This document shows, one piece after another, positions 17,761-26,245 of a stretch of DNA of 64,000 nucleotides. Numbering within the stretch: the stretch's first letter is position 1; each line of letters begins with the position of its first letter. The position numbers were made by a program, and so were the translations under genes. Origin of the DNA: Trinickia dabaoshanensis (GTDB lineage Bacteria > Pseudomonadota > Gammaproteobacteria > Burkholderiales > Burkholderiaceae); NCBI RefSeq assembly GCF_002879885.1, contig NZ_PNYA01000011.1:143304-207303 (forward strand), read 5' to 3'. The notes beneath the pieces were generated by a model that had not been told where the DNA came from, did no database searches, and was given only the letters and a program-made list of their open reading frames with translations.

Positions 17761-18720
17761 ATGAAGTCGCTAGCCTATCAGTTTTTCCAGGGCGTACACC
17801 GTGCGATTCGAGTAGCCTCGATAGACGATTTCTTGGGGCCGAATATGGCAGCGATCGTCTCGCTTCAGTTCACCGGCGCTTATCGCGATCCCGTCGCCGC
17901 CGGCTATCCCTTGGGTAGCGGCTATCGCTGGTATCTGCCGCCGTTGATGCGGTTCAACGCACCCGACGCACTGAGCCCGTTCGATGCGGGAGGCGTCAAT
18001 CCCTATGCGTATTGCGGCGACGATCCGATCAACCGTGTCGATCCAAGCGGTCATGCATGGGGACTGGGATGGGCGCGCCGGTTCGACGACGACATCGTGG
18101 AGCCCGATCCGCCGAAACGGGTACCCGTCGCATTGCGCGGCTCGATTCTAAAAGCGCAGGATGCGCCATTGGCCACGGTCGCCAACCGACCGTTCGCCGG
18201 CCGCGCGGTTCGATTCGCGCGTACCGCACGCCCCGCCGACACTGCAACGGGCCAATGGAAAGTACCGGGGGAGAAGAGTCTGAATAACCCTTCCTCGGCG
18301 GCAAGCACGATGACGGCCAAAAACTACTTGGAAAACGCCGAGGGCGACATCTCCAGCGTCGAGCTCGCGCTCGACATTCTCCAACGCGACGTAGCCGCTG
18401 CCGCAAACCGATTCGAGGGCGACCAGAATAGCGCGAGCAATTTAAAAAATTGGAACTCGACCGTCTCGAGGGCCAAGCAAGGGCGTGATAGCGCAGAGGG
18501 CACCCTTTCCGTGGCGAAGGACTTCATCGACGATCTACCGCCAACGGACTCGCGCACGCGCGCGTTATGGCGTCAATATCGTGCGCTTGACGACCGCGTC
18601 AGCGCCGCGAGCGAACGCCTGCAAGGCTTCGGCCCCATATACGAGCAACCGATGTTCACGCTCAAGCTGCCGGTGAAACAAAAACGCCTCCTGATCGGCA
18701 AGAAGCCACCGCCGCTCTAG
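17761..18720 (+). CDS. Orphan RHS-repeat-associated core protein with unrecognised C-terminal domain
   Basis: From the ATG at 17761 it has 319 residues. Residues about 36-98 are the RHS-associated core: 'LQFTGAYRDPVAAGYPLGSG', then 'LMRFNAPDALSPF', then 'NPYAYCGDDPINRVDPSGH'. The core ends in the conserved DPxG-type sequence where RHS proteins switch to a variable C-terminal toxin. The ~220 residues after it match nothing I know. They are charged and helical, with an Asp/Glu/Ala-rich central part and a basic end ('KQKRLLIGKKPPPL'). No YD repeats precede the core, so this is the short orphan type known from Pseudomonas and relatives. No obvious immunity gene follows (next is an S4 protein). 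A start at 17845 is also possible. Confidence 0.8.
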   Translation: MKSLAYQFFQGVHRAIRVASIDDFLGPNMAAIVSLQFTGAYRDPVAAGYPLGSGYRWYLPPLMRFNAPDALSPFDAGGVNPYAYCGDDPINRVDPSGHAWGLGWARRFDDDIVEPDPPKRVPVALRGSILKAQDAPLATVANRPFAGRAVRFARTARPADTATGQWKVPGEKSLNNPSSAASTMTAKNYLENAEGDISSVELALDILQRDVAAAANRFEGDQNSASNLKNWNSTVSRAKQGRDSAEGTLSVAKDFIDDLPPTDSRTRALWRQYRALDDRVSAASERLQGFGPIYEQPMFTLKLPVKQKRLLIGKKPPPL

Positions 18721-18830
18721 CGTTCCGGCGGCATCCGGCCGCGTGCAGAGACCCAAGCGCTTCCCGTGCCCGCCCGAGTGGCTTATGATGCCAGCCCAAA
18801 TCGCTTTCGCGCCGCACGCCGGTTATCGCC

Positions 18831-19052
18831 ATGGCCAATCTCAATTTCACGCTCACGGGCGATCACGTCGAACTGCACAACTTGCTCAAACTGATGGGCC
18901 TGGCCGACAGCGGCGGCTCCGCCAAAGGGCTGGTAGCGTCGGGCGAAGTCAAGGTCGATGGAAAAGTCGAGTTGCGCAAAACGTGCAAGATTCGCGCAGG
19001 CCAAGTCGTCATGCTGGGCGACACGCGCATTGCCGTACACGAGCCGCGCTGA
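18831..19052 (+). CDS. Small S4-domain RNA-binding protein (YbcJ-like)
   Basis: The 73-residue protein is a single S4 domain: 'HVELHNLLKLMGLADSGGSA' followed by 'SGEVKVDGKVELRKTCKIRA' and 'GQVVMLGDTRIAV'. It is probably cytosolic and binds structured RNA. E. coli YbcJ is the nearest known relative by architecture. The ATG lies in a typical context, and the length agrees with the family (about 70). Confidence 0.92.
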   Translation: MANLNFTLTGDHVELHNLLKLMGLADSGGSAKGLVASGEVKVDGKVELRKTCKIRAGQVVMLGDTRIAVHEPR

Positions 19053-19230
19053 GCCTTACCGAGCCGCAGCAAGTCACGCGCAAGCACTGGCGCAGTCACG
19101 ATTTCGCCGACTACGCCATCGCACCATCGACAGACGAGCGCGGAAGCAATAAGCTCTTCGTTTCCGAAGATAACAACATGGGCCGTGCTTCAGATGCGCT
19201 GACGGCCCCGTCGCGCCTCCTCGATTCGCC

Positions 19231-20619
19231 ATGTCAGAGTCCACTTTTGCCCGGGCCGCCGCCGAGCCGGCCCCGCCGCCGCTTTCCCGCCACGCCGCCG
19301 ATACCGCCCGCCTGGCCGCTCCGCTCGCCATCGCCCAACTGTCGCAGATGGCGATGGGCGTCACCGATACGATCCTGCTCGGCTCGCTGAGCGCCGACGC
19401 GCTCGCCGCGGGCGGACTCGGCGCCGGGATCTTTTTCGTGATCGTCACGCTGCTGCAAGGGGTGCTCAGTTCGGTCAGCGTCACGGTCGCCAATGCGCGC
19501 GGCGCGCAAGCCGACCATCGCGTGCCGCACATCTACTGGACCGGACTCGCGCTGTCCGTGCTGCTGTCGCTGCCGGCCTTCGTGCTGCTCTCGTTCGCGC
19601 ATCCGATCTTGCTCGCATTCGGCGAGCCGCCCACCCTCGCCCGCGACGTGGGCGCCTATACGGGCGTGCTGCGCTTCGCTTCGCTCGGCAGCTTGATCGG
19701 CGTCGGCATGATGCGCTCGTTCTTACCGGCCATCGGCGCGGCCAAGCGCCTGCTATGGGTCGCGCTGATCGGCGTCGTGTTCAACGGCGTGCTGAACTAC
19801 GGGCTCATTCACGGCGCCTGGGGCCTGCCGCGCCTCGGCATGCTCGGCTCCGCCACGGCGACGACGATCACCGTGTGGCTCAGTGCGATCGCGCTCGTCG
19901 CCATGCTGCATGGACGCCCTCGCTACAAGCATTTCGTGATCGCCAAACGGCCGACCATGCCGCTCATGAGCGAACTATTCGCGATCGGCTGGCCGGTGGC
20001 GATCACCTATGGCGTCGAGTCCATGCTGTTTCTATGCACGGGCCTGTTCATCGGGCTCATGGGCGAGACACCGCTTGCCGCGCACCAAGTGGCGATGAGC
20101 GTCAGCTCGGTCACGTTCATGGTGCCGCTCGCGATCGGCCAGGCGGCGAACGTGCGCGTGGGTTACTGGATGGGCGCGGGCAACCCCGTCGCCGCGCGCC
20201 ACGCGGGTTTCGTCGCACTCGGACTCGGCGTGGCCTATATGTCGATGACCGGGCTTTTGTTCATCGTCGCGCCCAAAGCCATCATCGGCTTGTATTTGAA
20301 TCTGAACGATGCGGCCAACGCGCAGACCGTCACGATCGCCGCTTCCCTGCTCGGCGTGGCCGCGGTGTTTCAGATCGTGGACGGCATGCAGACGATCGGC
20401 TCGGGCTGTCTGCGCGGACTCAAGGACACGCGTGTTCCGATGATCGCCGCCGCGTTCGGCTATTGGGGCGTGGGCTTTCCCACCGGCTACTGGCTCGCGT
20501 TTCATGCGGGGCTCGGCCCGCGCGGCCTGTGGTGGGGACTGGCCGCCGGTCTCGCCAGCGTCGCCGTGCTGATGACCTTGCGCTTCGATCGGCGCACGCG
20601 CCGGCTGCCGGGCGCGTAG
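19231..20619 (+). CDS. MATE family multidrug/sodium antiporter (NorM-like)
   Basis: The inner-membrane exporter has 462 residues and about 12 helices in two MATE halves. The first half opens with 'LAAPLAIAQLSQMAMGVTDT' and continues 'GLGAGIFFVIVTLLQGVLSS'. The second half has 'YGVESMLFLCTGLFIGLMGE' and 'MVPLAIGQAANVRVGYWMGA'. It ends 'LRFDRRTRRLPGA'. The family exports cationic drugs in exchange for Na+ or H+; the substrates are not predictable. It starts 178 nt after the S4 gene with no visible terminator between. Confidence 0.93.
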   Translation: MSESTFARAAAEPAPPPLSRHAADTARLAAPLAIAQLSQMAMGVTDTILLGSLSADALAAGGLGAGIFFVIVTLLQGVLSSVSVTVANARGAQADHRVPHIYWTGLALSVLLSLPAFVLLSFAHPILLAFGEPPTLARDVGAYTGVLRFASLGSLIGVGMMRSFLPAIGAAKRLLWVALIGVVFNGVLNYGLIHGAWGLPRLGMLGSATATTITVWLSAIALVAMLHGRPRYKHFVIAKRPTMPLMSELFAIGWPVAITYGVESMLFLCTGLFIGLMGETPLAAHQVAMSVSSVTFMVPLAIGQAANVRVGYWMGAGNPVAARHAGFVALGLGVAYMSMTGLLFIVAPKAIIGLYLNLNDAANAQTVTIAASLLGVAAVFQIVDGMQTIGSGCLRGLKDTRVPMIAAAFGYWGVGFPTGYWLAFHAGLGPRGLWWGLAAGLASVAVLMTLRFDRRTRRLPGA

Positions 20620-20929
20620 GCAGACAAAACCAACTTGGATAGCCGCCGAACGCCGGGCACGCGAAGTGCTTGTCCGCCGACCGGGCATGTGCATGCATAA
20701 CGGGTAACGAATGGGGTGACGAACGTCGCCTTCACATTAAAATGCCGTTATTCGTGCCGGGACGATTCCTCTTCGTCCTGCCGGTCCGTCAGCGAAGGAA
20801 AAGTCCGACGTGTTCGATGAGCATTGGCCGCGGCCGCGAGCCGCATCGGATGAATTGGCGCGCCGCCGCGCCGCCCGCGTCCTGCTTGAAGCGCAGGCGT
20901 GGCGCGCGCGCGTCGATGCACTGGTCATC
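20620..20929. other. Intergenic region before the phospholipase D family gene
   Basis: A weak promoter-like pair is visible: GTGACG at about 20715, then a 16-nt spacer and TAAAAT at about 20737. The frame of the downstream gene is open back to a GTG at 20810, but the lipoprotein signal begins at 20930. Nothing else is recognised. Confidence 0.4.
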
Positions 20930-22525
20930 ATGCGCCGGCTCGTCTTGCTGTTCGCCGCCTTTCTCGCCGCCTGCACCACCCTGCCACCGGCCACCTCGCT
21001 CGAGCGCCCGGCCACCCATACGCTGTCGAATCCCGAGGCGACACCGCTCGGCCATGCACTCGCACCGCTGGTCGCCAAGCACGCCGGGCAATCGGGCTTT
21101 CGGCTGCTGACGGACGGCACCGACGCCCTGCAAATGCGTATCGCGGTTGCCCGCGCGGCTACGCAGACACTCGATCTGCAGTACTACATCGCCGCCGAGG
21201 ATACGACGGGCCGGCTGCTGCTGGCCGCCGCGCTCTACGCGGCCGATCGTGGCGTGCGCGTGCGCCTGCTCGTGGACGATTTGAATTTCGACGATGCCAG
21301 GCGCTTGATGGCGGCGCTATCCACGCATCCGAACATCGAAGTGCGCGTCTTCAACCCTTTCGGCAGCACACGCCCAAGCGTGTTTGCCCGCACGGAGACG
21401 TTCTTGACCCGCATCGATCGCTTCACGCGCCGGATGCACAACAAAGCGATGATCGCCGACGGTGAGGTAGCGATCGTAGGCGGCCGCAATCTCGGCGACG
21501 AGTATTTCAGCGCCAGCCCGAAACTGCAGTTCCGCGACTTGGACGTGCTTGCCGCGGGGCCAATCGTTCACGACGTTTCGCAGAGCTTCGATGCGTTTTG
21601 GAACAGCGAGGGCGCCTATCCGCTGAAGGTCGTCGATACCCATAGCTACGCCGAAAGCGATTTGAGCGCGGCGCGCGCGGAGTTGCGCGAGCACTGGCGT
21701 ACCCAAGCACAGGCCGTGGGCGCCAAGCCCTTGAGCGCGGCGCCGCTGCGCGAGCAAATCGCCCAAGAGCAGATGGGCCTCGTATGGGCACCGGCGACGT
21801 TCAGCGTCGACTCGCCGCGCAAGATCACCGAGCCCGACGACGACTACCGCAGCCCGCCGATGCACGCGCTCGCCGAGCTGCTGCGCGGCGCGCAGCACGA
21901 GGTGTTGCTGCTATCGCCGTATTTCGTCCCGCACGAGGCCGGCGTGAAGTTGCTCGCCGGCCTCACGCAGCGCGGCGTACGTGTGGCGGTGGTCACGAAC
22001 TCGATGGCCTCGACCGACGCCGTCGCCGTCCAAGCCGGCTACAGCCCTTACCGCATCCCACTGCTGAAAAACGGCGTCGAGCTCTACGAGTTCCAACCGC
22101 TGCAACGCACGCATTCGCGCCTGTTCGCCGGCTCGCAATCGCGCGCGAGCCTTCATGCGAAGGCTTATGTCATCGACCGGCGCACGCTCGTGATCGGTTC
22201 GCTGAATTTCGATCCTCGATCCGCTCACCTGAACAGCGAACTCGCGCTCGTCATCGACAGTCCGACGATCGCGGGCCAAGCAGCCAAGCTCATCGAACAG
22301 GCCATGTCGCCGACGGTCAGCTACCGCGTCACTCTCGCCACGGCGAACGACGAGGCCACGCTGCACGCGCTCGGCGCGCCCGATTCGGGGCTCGTATGGA
22401 CCGGCGCCGAGCAAGATGCGACGGGCGTGCACTTGCGCACCTGGTCACTCGATCCCGAGGCGGGGTTCGTACGCAATTTACTCACGGGTCTATTCTTGTT
22501 GTTGCCGGTCGACTCGCAACTGTAA
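20930..22525 (+). CDS. Phospholipase D family lipoprotein (cardiolipin synthase C-like)
   Basis: The 531-residue protein has two HKD catalytic motifs, 'HNKAMIADGEVAIVGGRN' and 'HAKAYVIDRRTLVIGSLNFD', as in PLD-type phosphatidyltransferases. From the ATG at 20930 the N-terminus is a lipoprotein signal ('LVLLFAAFLAACTT', lipobox LAAC), so I prefer it to the GTG at 20810. 'TLDLQYYIAAEDTTGRLL' and 'VRLLVDDLNFDDARRL' match ClsC-type proteins. The likely role is cardiolipin or related phospholipid synthesis at the cell envelope. Membrane attachment through the lipid is inferred. Confidence 0.9.
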   Translation: MRRLVLLFAAFLAACTTLPPATSLERPATHTLSNPEATPLGHALAPLVAKHAGQSGFRLLTDGTDALQMRIAVARAATQTLDLQYYIAAEDTTGRLLLAAALYAADRGVRVRLLVDDLNFDDARRLMAALSTHPNIEVRVFNPFGSTRPSVFARTETFLTRIDRFTRRMHNKAMIADGEVAIVGGRNLGDEYFSASPKLQFRDLDVLAAGPIVHDVSQSFDAFWNSEGAYPLKVVDTHSYAESDLSAARAELREHWRTQAQAVGAKPLSAAPLREQIAQEQMGLVWAPATFSVDSPRKITEPDDDYRSPPMHALAELLRGAQHEVLLLSPYFVPHEAGVKLLAGLTQRGVRVAVVTNSMASTDAVAVQAGYSPYRIPLLKNGVELYEFQPLQRTHSRLFAGSQSRASLHAKAYVIDRRTLVIGSLNFDPRSAHLNSELALVIDSPTIAGQAAKLIEQAMSPTVSYRVTLATANDEATLHALGAPDSGLVWTGAEQDATGVHLRTWSLDPEAGFVRNLLTGLFLLLPVDSQL

Positions 22526-22606
22526 CGTTAGGCGCTACGCGCGGCCGCTAGCCGCGGCGGGCCGAACCCATTCAAACGCAGTTTTTCGTATCGGAGCCGA
22601 AGCATC

Positions 22607-24004
22607 ATGACCGAAGACCATCGCATGGAGCGCGACACGTTCGGCGAGATCGCCGTGCCGGCCGCGCGCTTGTGGGGCGCCCAGACACAACGATCGCTGC
22701 AGAACTTCAAGATCTCGACCGAAAAGCAATCGCCCGAACTCATCACCGCGCTCGCGCTCATCAAGCGCGCCGCCGCGGAGGTGAACCTCGAATTGGGCGT
22801 CCTCCCCGAGGACAAGGCTCGCGCGATCATGCAGGCAGCCGATGAAGTGATCGAGGGCCGTCACGCCGGCGAATTCCCGCTGGCTGTCTGGCAAACCGGT
22901 TCGGGTACGCAGACCAACATGAACCTGAACGAAGTGATCGCGAACCGCGCGAGCGAATTGCTCGGCGGCGAGCGGGGGGAAGCGCGCAAAGTGCACCCGA
23001 ACGACGACGTCAATCGCGGCCAATCGTCGAACGATGTATTCCCGACCGCGATGCATGTTGCCGCCGCAAGCGCCATCGTCACGCATCTATTGCCGGCGCT
23101 CGGTGCGTTGCGTCATACGTTGGAGGCGAAATCTCAGGCATTCGCCGACATCGTCAAGATCGGTCGAACTCACTTGCAAGATGCGACGCCGCTTACGTTG
23201 GGTCAAGAGTTCTCCGGCTATGCGGCGCAACTTGCGCACGGCATCGCGCATCTGCAATCGGCACTGCCGCATTTGTACGAGTTGGCACAGGGTGGTACCG
23301 CGGTGGGTACCGGGCTCAACGCCCATCCGCAATTCGCCGAGCGCGTGGCCGCCGCGATCGGTCGTTTGACGGGACTGCCGTTCGTCAGCGCGCCCAATAA
23401 GTTCGAGGTGATGGCAGCGGCTGATGCGCTCGTCTTTGCGCACGGCGCGCTGAAGACGGTGGCGGCGAGTCTCATGAAGATCGCCAACGACGTGCGCTGG
23501 CTTGCGAGCGGCCCTCGCTGCGGCTTGGGTGAGATCGCGATTCCCGAAAACGAACCGGGTAGTTCGATCATGCCGGGCAAGGTCAACCCGACGCAATCGG
23601 AGGCCGTGACGATGCTGTGCTGCCAGGTGTTCGGCAACGATGTGGCCATCAATATCGGCGGAGGAAGCGGCAACTTCGAGTTGAATGTGTTCCGTCCGAT
23701 GATCGCGCACAACGTGCTGCAATCGATCCGGCTGCTGGCGGACGGCGCGCAAAGCTTCAACGATCATTGCGCCGTCGGAATCGAACCGAATCGCGCGCGC
23801 ATCGATACGCTGCTGAACGAATCGTTGATGCTCGTGACGGCGCTCAATCCGCACATCGGTTATGACAAGGCCGCGCAGATCGCGAAGAAGGCGCACAAGG
23901 AAGGCACCACCCTGAAGGCGGCCGCGCTGACGCTCGGGTATGTCACCGAAGCGCAGTTCGATGAGTGGGTGCGGCCTGAAGAGATGACGGGGCGGCGGGG
24001 TTGA
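22607..24004 (+). CDS. fumC: Fumarate hydratase class II
   Basis: FumC interconverts fumarate and malate in the TCA cycle (oxygen-stable class II, iron-free). It has 465 residues. The superfamily signature '[16 protein letters not shown]' is present, together with '[18 protein letters not shown]', '[20 protein letters not shown]', '[20 protein letters not shown]' and '[13 protein letters not shown]'. The last residues are followed after 13 nt by the convergent PAAR gene. The start fits the family ('[20 protein letters not shown]' follows within six residues). Confidence 0.98.
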   Translation: MTEDHRMERDTFGEIAVPAARLWGAQTQRSLQNFKISTEKQSPELITALALIKRAAAEVNLELGVLPEDKARAIMQAADEVIEGRHAGEFPLAVWQTGSGTQTNMNLNEVIANRASELLGGERGEARKVHPNDDVNRGQSSNDVFPTAMHVAAASAIVTHLLPALGALRHTLEAKSQAFADIVKIGRTHLQDATPLTLGQEFSGYAAQLAHGIAHLQSALPHLYELAQGGTAVGTGLNAHPQFAERVAAAIGRLTGLPFVSAPNKFEVMAAADALVFAHGALKTVAASLMKIANDVRWLASGPRCGLGEIAIPENEPGSSIMPGKVNPTQSEAVTMLCCQVFGNDVAINIGGGSGNFELNVFRPMIAHNVLQSIRLLADGAQSFNDHCAVGIEPNRARIDTLLNESLMLVTALNPHIGYDKAAQIAKKAHKEGTTLKAAALTLGYVTEAQFDEWVRPEEMTGRRG

Positions 24005-24017
24005 TCGAAGGGGCCGC

Positions 24018-24278
24018 CTATGATCCGCTCGCCAAACTCGATATGAGCGTGCATCCGCATGTGGCTTTATCGCCGTGGCGAGCGATGGGAATGCCCGCGT
24101 CGGTCATTGATGTGTCGCCGTCGAGAATCACATTGGGCTTGACGTCGGGGTGCCTAGGGCACGATACCTCGTCGCCCTTACGCGCGACGAAACGGCCGTC
24201 GAAACGCATCGTGGTCGAGGCGGTGATGACCTTGCCACCGTGGTCGGTATCGTCGTCGAGGCGGATTAAATTCATCAT
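24018..24278 (-). CDS. PAAR domain protein (T6SS spike tip)
   Basis: The 86-residue protein is a single PAAR domain, the cone that caps VgrG. 'DDDTDHGGKVITASTTMRFD', 'GRFVARKGDEVSCPRH', 'ILDGDTSMTDAGIPIARHGD' and 'ATCGCTLIS' show the family's His/Cys pattern for zinc ('CPRH', 'RHGD', 'CGC'). It is the last gene of the leftward vgrG module, 21 nt after the membrane protein gene at 24300-25319. No effector domain is fused to it. Confidence 0.92.
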   Translation of the reverse strand: MMNLIRLDDDTDHGGKVITASTTMRFDGRFVARKGDEVSCPRHPDVKPNVILDGDTSMTDAGIPIARHGDKATCGCTLISSLASGS

Positions 24279-24299
24279 GGTCGGGGATGGCTCCGCGTG

Positions 24300-25319
24300 T
24301 CATTCCGCCGCTTTGATACGCTCAACATCTTTAGTGCGTCCGAGCGCCGCCGCGATTGCGAGCGGTTTCAAGCGACGTACCACGTCCGGACTACCTGCAG
24401 CAGCCGGCTTCAATCCGCGCGCGACCGGCGGTGTGCCATCTAGGTTGAAATCCGTGTAGTCGGACATGTGATCGGGATCGGCCGCCAGTAGTGCTTCGAC
24501 TTTCCGCATGATATCGGGGGGGATCTGAGCGTCCTCAAGCACCAACTGATCCCAAGCTCCCTCGCGCTCCCGTGATTGTGCTAGCCGCGTGAAGAAAAGA
24601 TCTACATTTCCATTCAGCAACGCCGATTCTTTCGTGTAACCGGCCTTGAGCATCGCCGCCCCTTCGGCCTCGCAACGCGACAGAGCAAATTTGAGGACGT
24701 CGGGGAGCGGCGCGTCTGCGTTACCGTTGAGGTCTCTCATCGTGTTCGTTATGACGCCCGGCCAATCGTCAACCCGGTCAATGCCCAAGAGCGGGTAACG
24801 CCGAACGCTACTGCTGGGGCAAAACACTTGCGAAGGCACATAACGGAAGTCGTCCTTCCCCTGCGCCCAGGTCAATTCGTCCTCGCTATAGAAGGGCTGC
24901 TTGAACGACTCTAAAAGCGATCGCTTCGTCCAGTTGGTCCGGCTTTCATGCATTAGGTCGAACCTCGCAATCGCGACCGAAAACGTCGGACTTACGACGA
25001 GCGCGCATAGAAAAAGCCCGATACAAGTTAGCCACTTTTTCCCGGCGGAAAGCCGGGGCTGACCACGCAACAGCCGCGCCGTGTCGTTATACGCGACAGG
25101 AAAAGTCGCGAAAGTCAAACACCCGAAAATGCAGGCGGCAGCAAACAGGTCCAGTTCCAGCCAGCCGATATCCAGCGTACGGTTGCCGCCAAGCGCCAGG
25201 TTGGCCAGGGTGACGACCGTTCCGCACACACCGATTAACGCGGGCCAACGAGGTGACGACCGCTTCGACGCAGCGCGCCAGGTCAGAAAGTCGGCTACGA
25301 CGGGGTGCTCTGATGACAT
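24300..25319 (-). CDS. Three-helix membrane protein of unknown function in the T6SS module
   Basis: The product has 339 residues. Predicted helices are at about residues 26-44 ('PALIGVCGTVVTLANLAL'), 55-77 ('ELDLFAAACIFGCLTFATF') and 96-117 ('WLTCIGLFLCALVVSPTF'). They are followed by a ~220-residue soluble domain that by hydrophobicity may be periplasmic. The last ~25 residues ('LKPLAIAAALGRTKDVERIK') look like one ankyrin-type helix pair. I do not recognise a family. The start has GAGG 10 nt upstream. Its place between the toxin/immunity pair and PAAR suggests an immunity or adaptor role, but this is inference. GC content appears lower than in the flanking housekeeping genes. Confidence 0.75.
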   Translation of the reverse strand: MSSEHPVVADFLTWRAASKRSSPRWPALIGVCGTVVTLANLALGGNRTLDIGWLELDLFAAACIFGCLTFATFPVAYNDTARLLRGQPRLSAGKKWLTCIGLFLCALVVSPTFSVAIARFDLMHESRTNWTKRSLLESFKQPFYSEDELTWAQGKDDFRYVPSQVFCPSSSVRRYPLLGIDRVDDWPGVITNTMRDLNGNADAPLPDVLKFALSRCEAEGAAMLKAGYTKESALLNGNVDLFFTRLAQSREREGAWDQLVLEDAQIPPDIMRKVEALLAADPDHMSDYTDFNLDGTPPVARGLKPAAAGSPDVVRRLKPLAIAAALGRTKDVERIKAAE

Positions 25320-25372
25320 TTGGGCCCTCTATTATTTTTTGGACAATGCGGCGTAAAAACACCGCAACAGCA

Positions 25373-25413
25373 AGTGCGAAATGACTCTCTATAAGCGAGG
25401 GTCGTTTCGCACT
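25373..25413 (-). other. Stem-loop inside the T6SS transcription unit
   Basis: A 9-bp stem (AGTGCGAAA / TTTCGCACT) is extended by further imperfect pairs (GAC/GTC, CTC/GAG). It lies in the 191-nt gap between the immunity candidate and the gene at 24300-25319. On the minus strand it is followed by T-rich sequence and a second small hairpin ending in five T (around 25345-25362). It may be an attenuator or terminator that sets levels of the distal genes. Confidence 0.5.
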
Positions 25414-25510
25414 GGGCGGCATGCGGCGCGAAAAGGTTCTCAGGAGCGCGATGCAATGCTTAGGTCAGGATGTGCGCAGCAAAGTTGCCCGGCAGATCAT
25501 CGCGCCGCTT

Positions 25511-26245
25511 TCAATAGCGAAAGAATAAGATGCCAAGCCCGCCTGGATCACCTGGCTTCTTATTTTTCTTCGTCAATGCTGGCAAATCAATATTCTTAAC
25601 GTCCGGCCAACCGAACACTTCGAATATTTTCTCTGCGAGACTAACGAAACCGGCATACTTCCTCGAGATTCGATAGGCGATGATGCCCAGTATCAAGGCG
25701 AGCCCTGCCCCACCCAATGCGCAACCTTGCAAAAGCACCGTCCAGTTGTGCAGTGATTTGAGGAGGGATACGACTATGATCAGTAGGTAGGTGGCGACGA
25801 GTAGACCAGTGGTCAGCTTGAACCACCAGCGCGCAGAGGCCCGGTAATGCGCGAACCTGCCGCGGCTGCAATGCGGATGCAATGCGACGATTCGATCTGT
25901 GACACGGCGAATACCATATCCAACCCAGGTATCGTCGGTGCGTTCCGCAACGACCTCGACGTCGTCGCCATCCGCGAACATGGACACCCATACCCACGCT
26001 TTCACCGGTACGCCGTCGATTTCGAACTCAAGTAAATCCGCTTCCTCGGACGTATCTACCGCCATAGCTCCCAACCCGGCGGCCACGCCTCCGAGTCCGG
26101 CCAAACCGGCCGCGATAGCCGTGGCCCCCATCTTCGTGCGATCCGCCTCTGTAAACACGAAATCGCGACGACACCGCGTCTTTCGCAAGTTACGAATATG
26201 GCCTCGCAGCAACACCGGCACACCTACTGTCTCTTCCGCGATCAT
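25511..26245 (-). CDS. Membrane protein, likely immunity or accessory protein of the VasX-like toxin
   Basis: The product has 244 residues. It has a Gly/Ala-rich hydrophobic stretch (about 40-63), a soluble beta-rich part ('EADLLEFEIDGVPVKAWVWV'), the segment 'IVALHPHCSRGRFAHYRASA', then two clear transmembrane helices (about 143-163 and 172-193) and a basic tail. I have seen this architecture next to VgrG/VasX genes in other proteobacteria, where it is sometimes labelled a putative T6SS effector, so the direction of its role (immunity or effector) is uncertain. Its ATG overlaps the toxin stop (ATGA), with GAGGGG just upstream. Such coupling and a membrane location are what is expected of immunity to a membrane-acting toxin. 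Confidence 0.8.
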   Translation of the reverse strand: MIAEETVGVPVLLRGHIRNLRKTRCRRDFVFTEADRTKMGATAIAAGLAGLGGVAAGLGAMAVDTSEEADLLEFEIDGVPVKAWVWVSMFADGDDVEVVAERTDDTWVGYGIRRVTDRIVALHPHCSRGRFAHYRASARWWFKLTTGLLVATYLLIIVVSLLKSLHNWTVLLQGCALGGAGLALILGIIAYRISRKYAGFVSLAEKIFEVFGWPDVKNIDLPALTKKNKKPGDPGGLGILFFRY

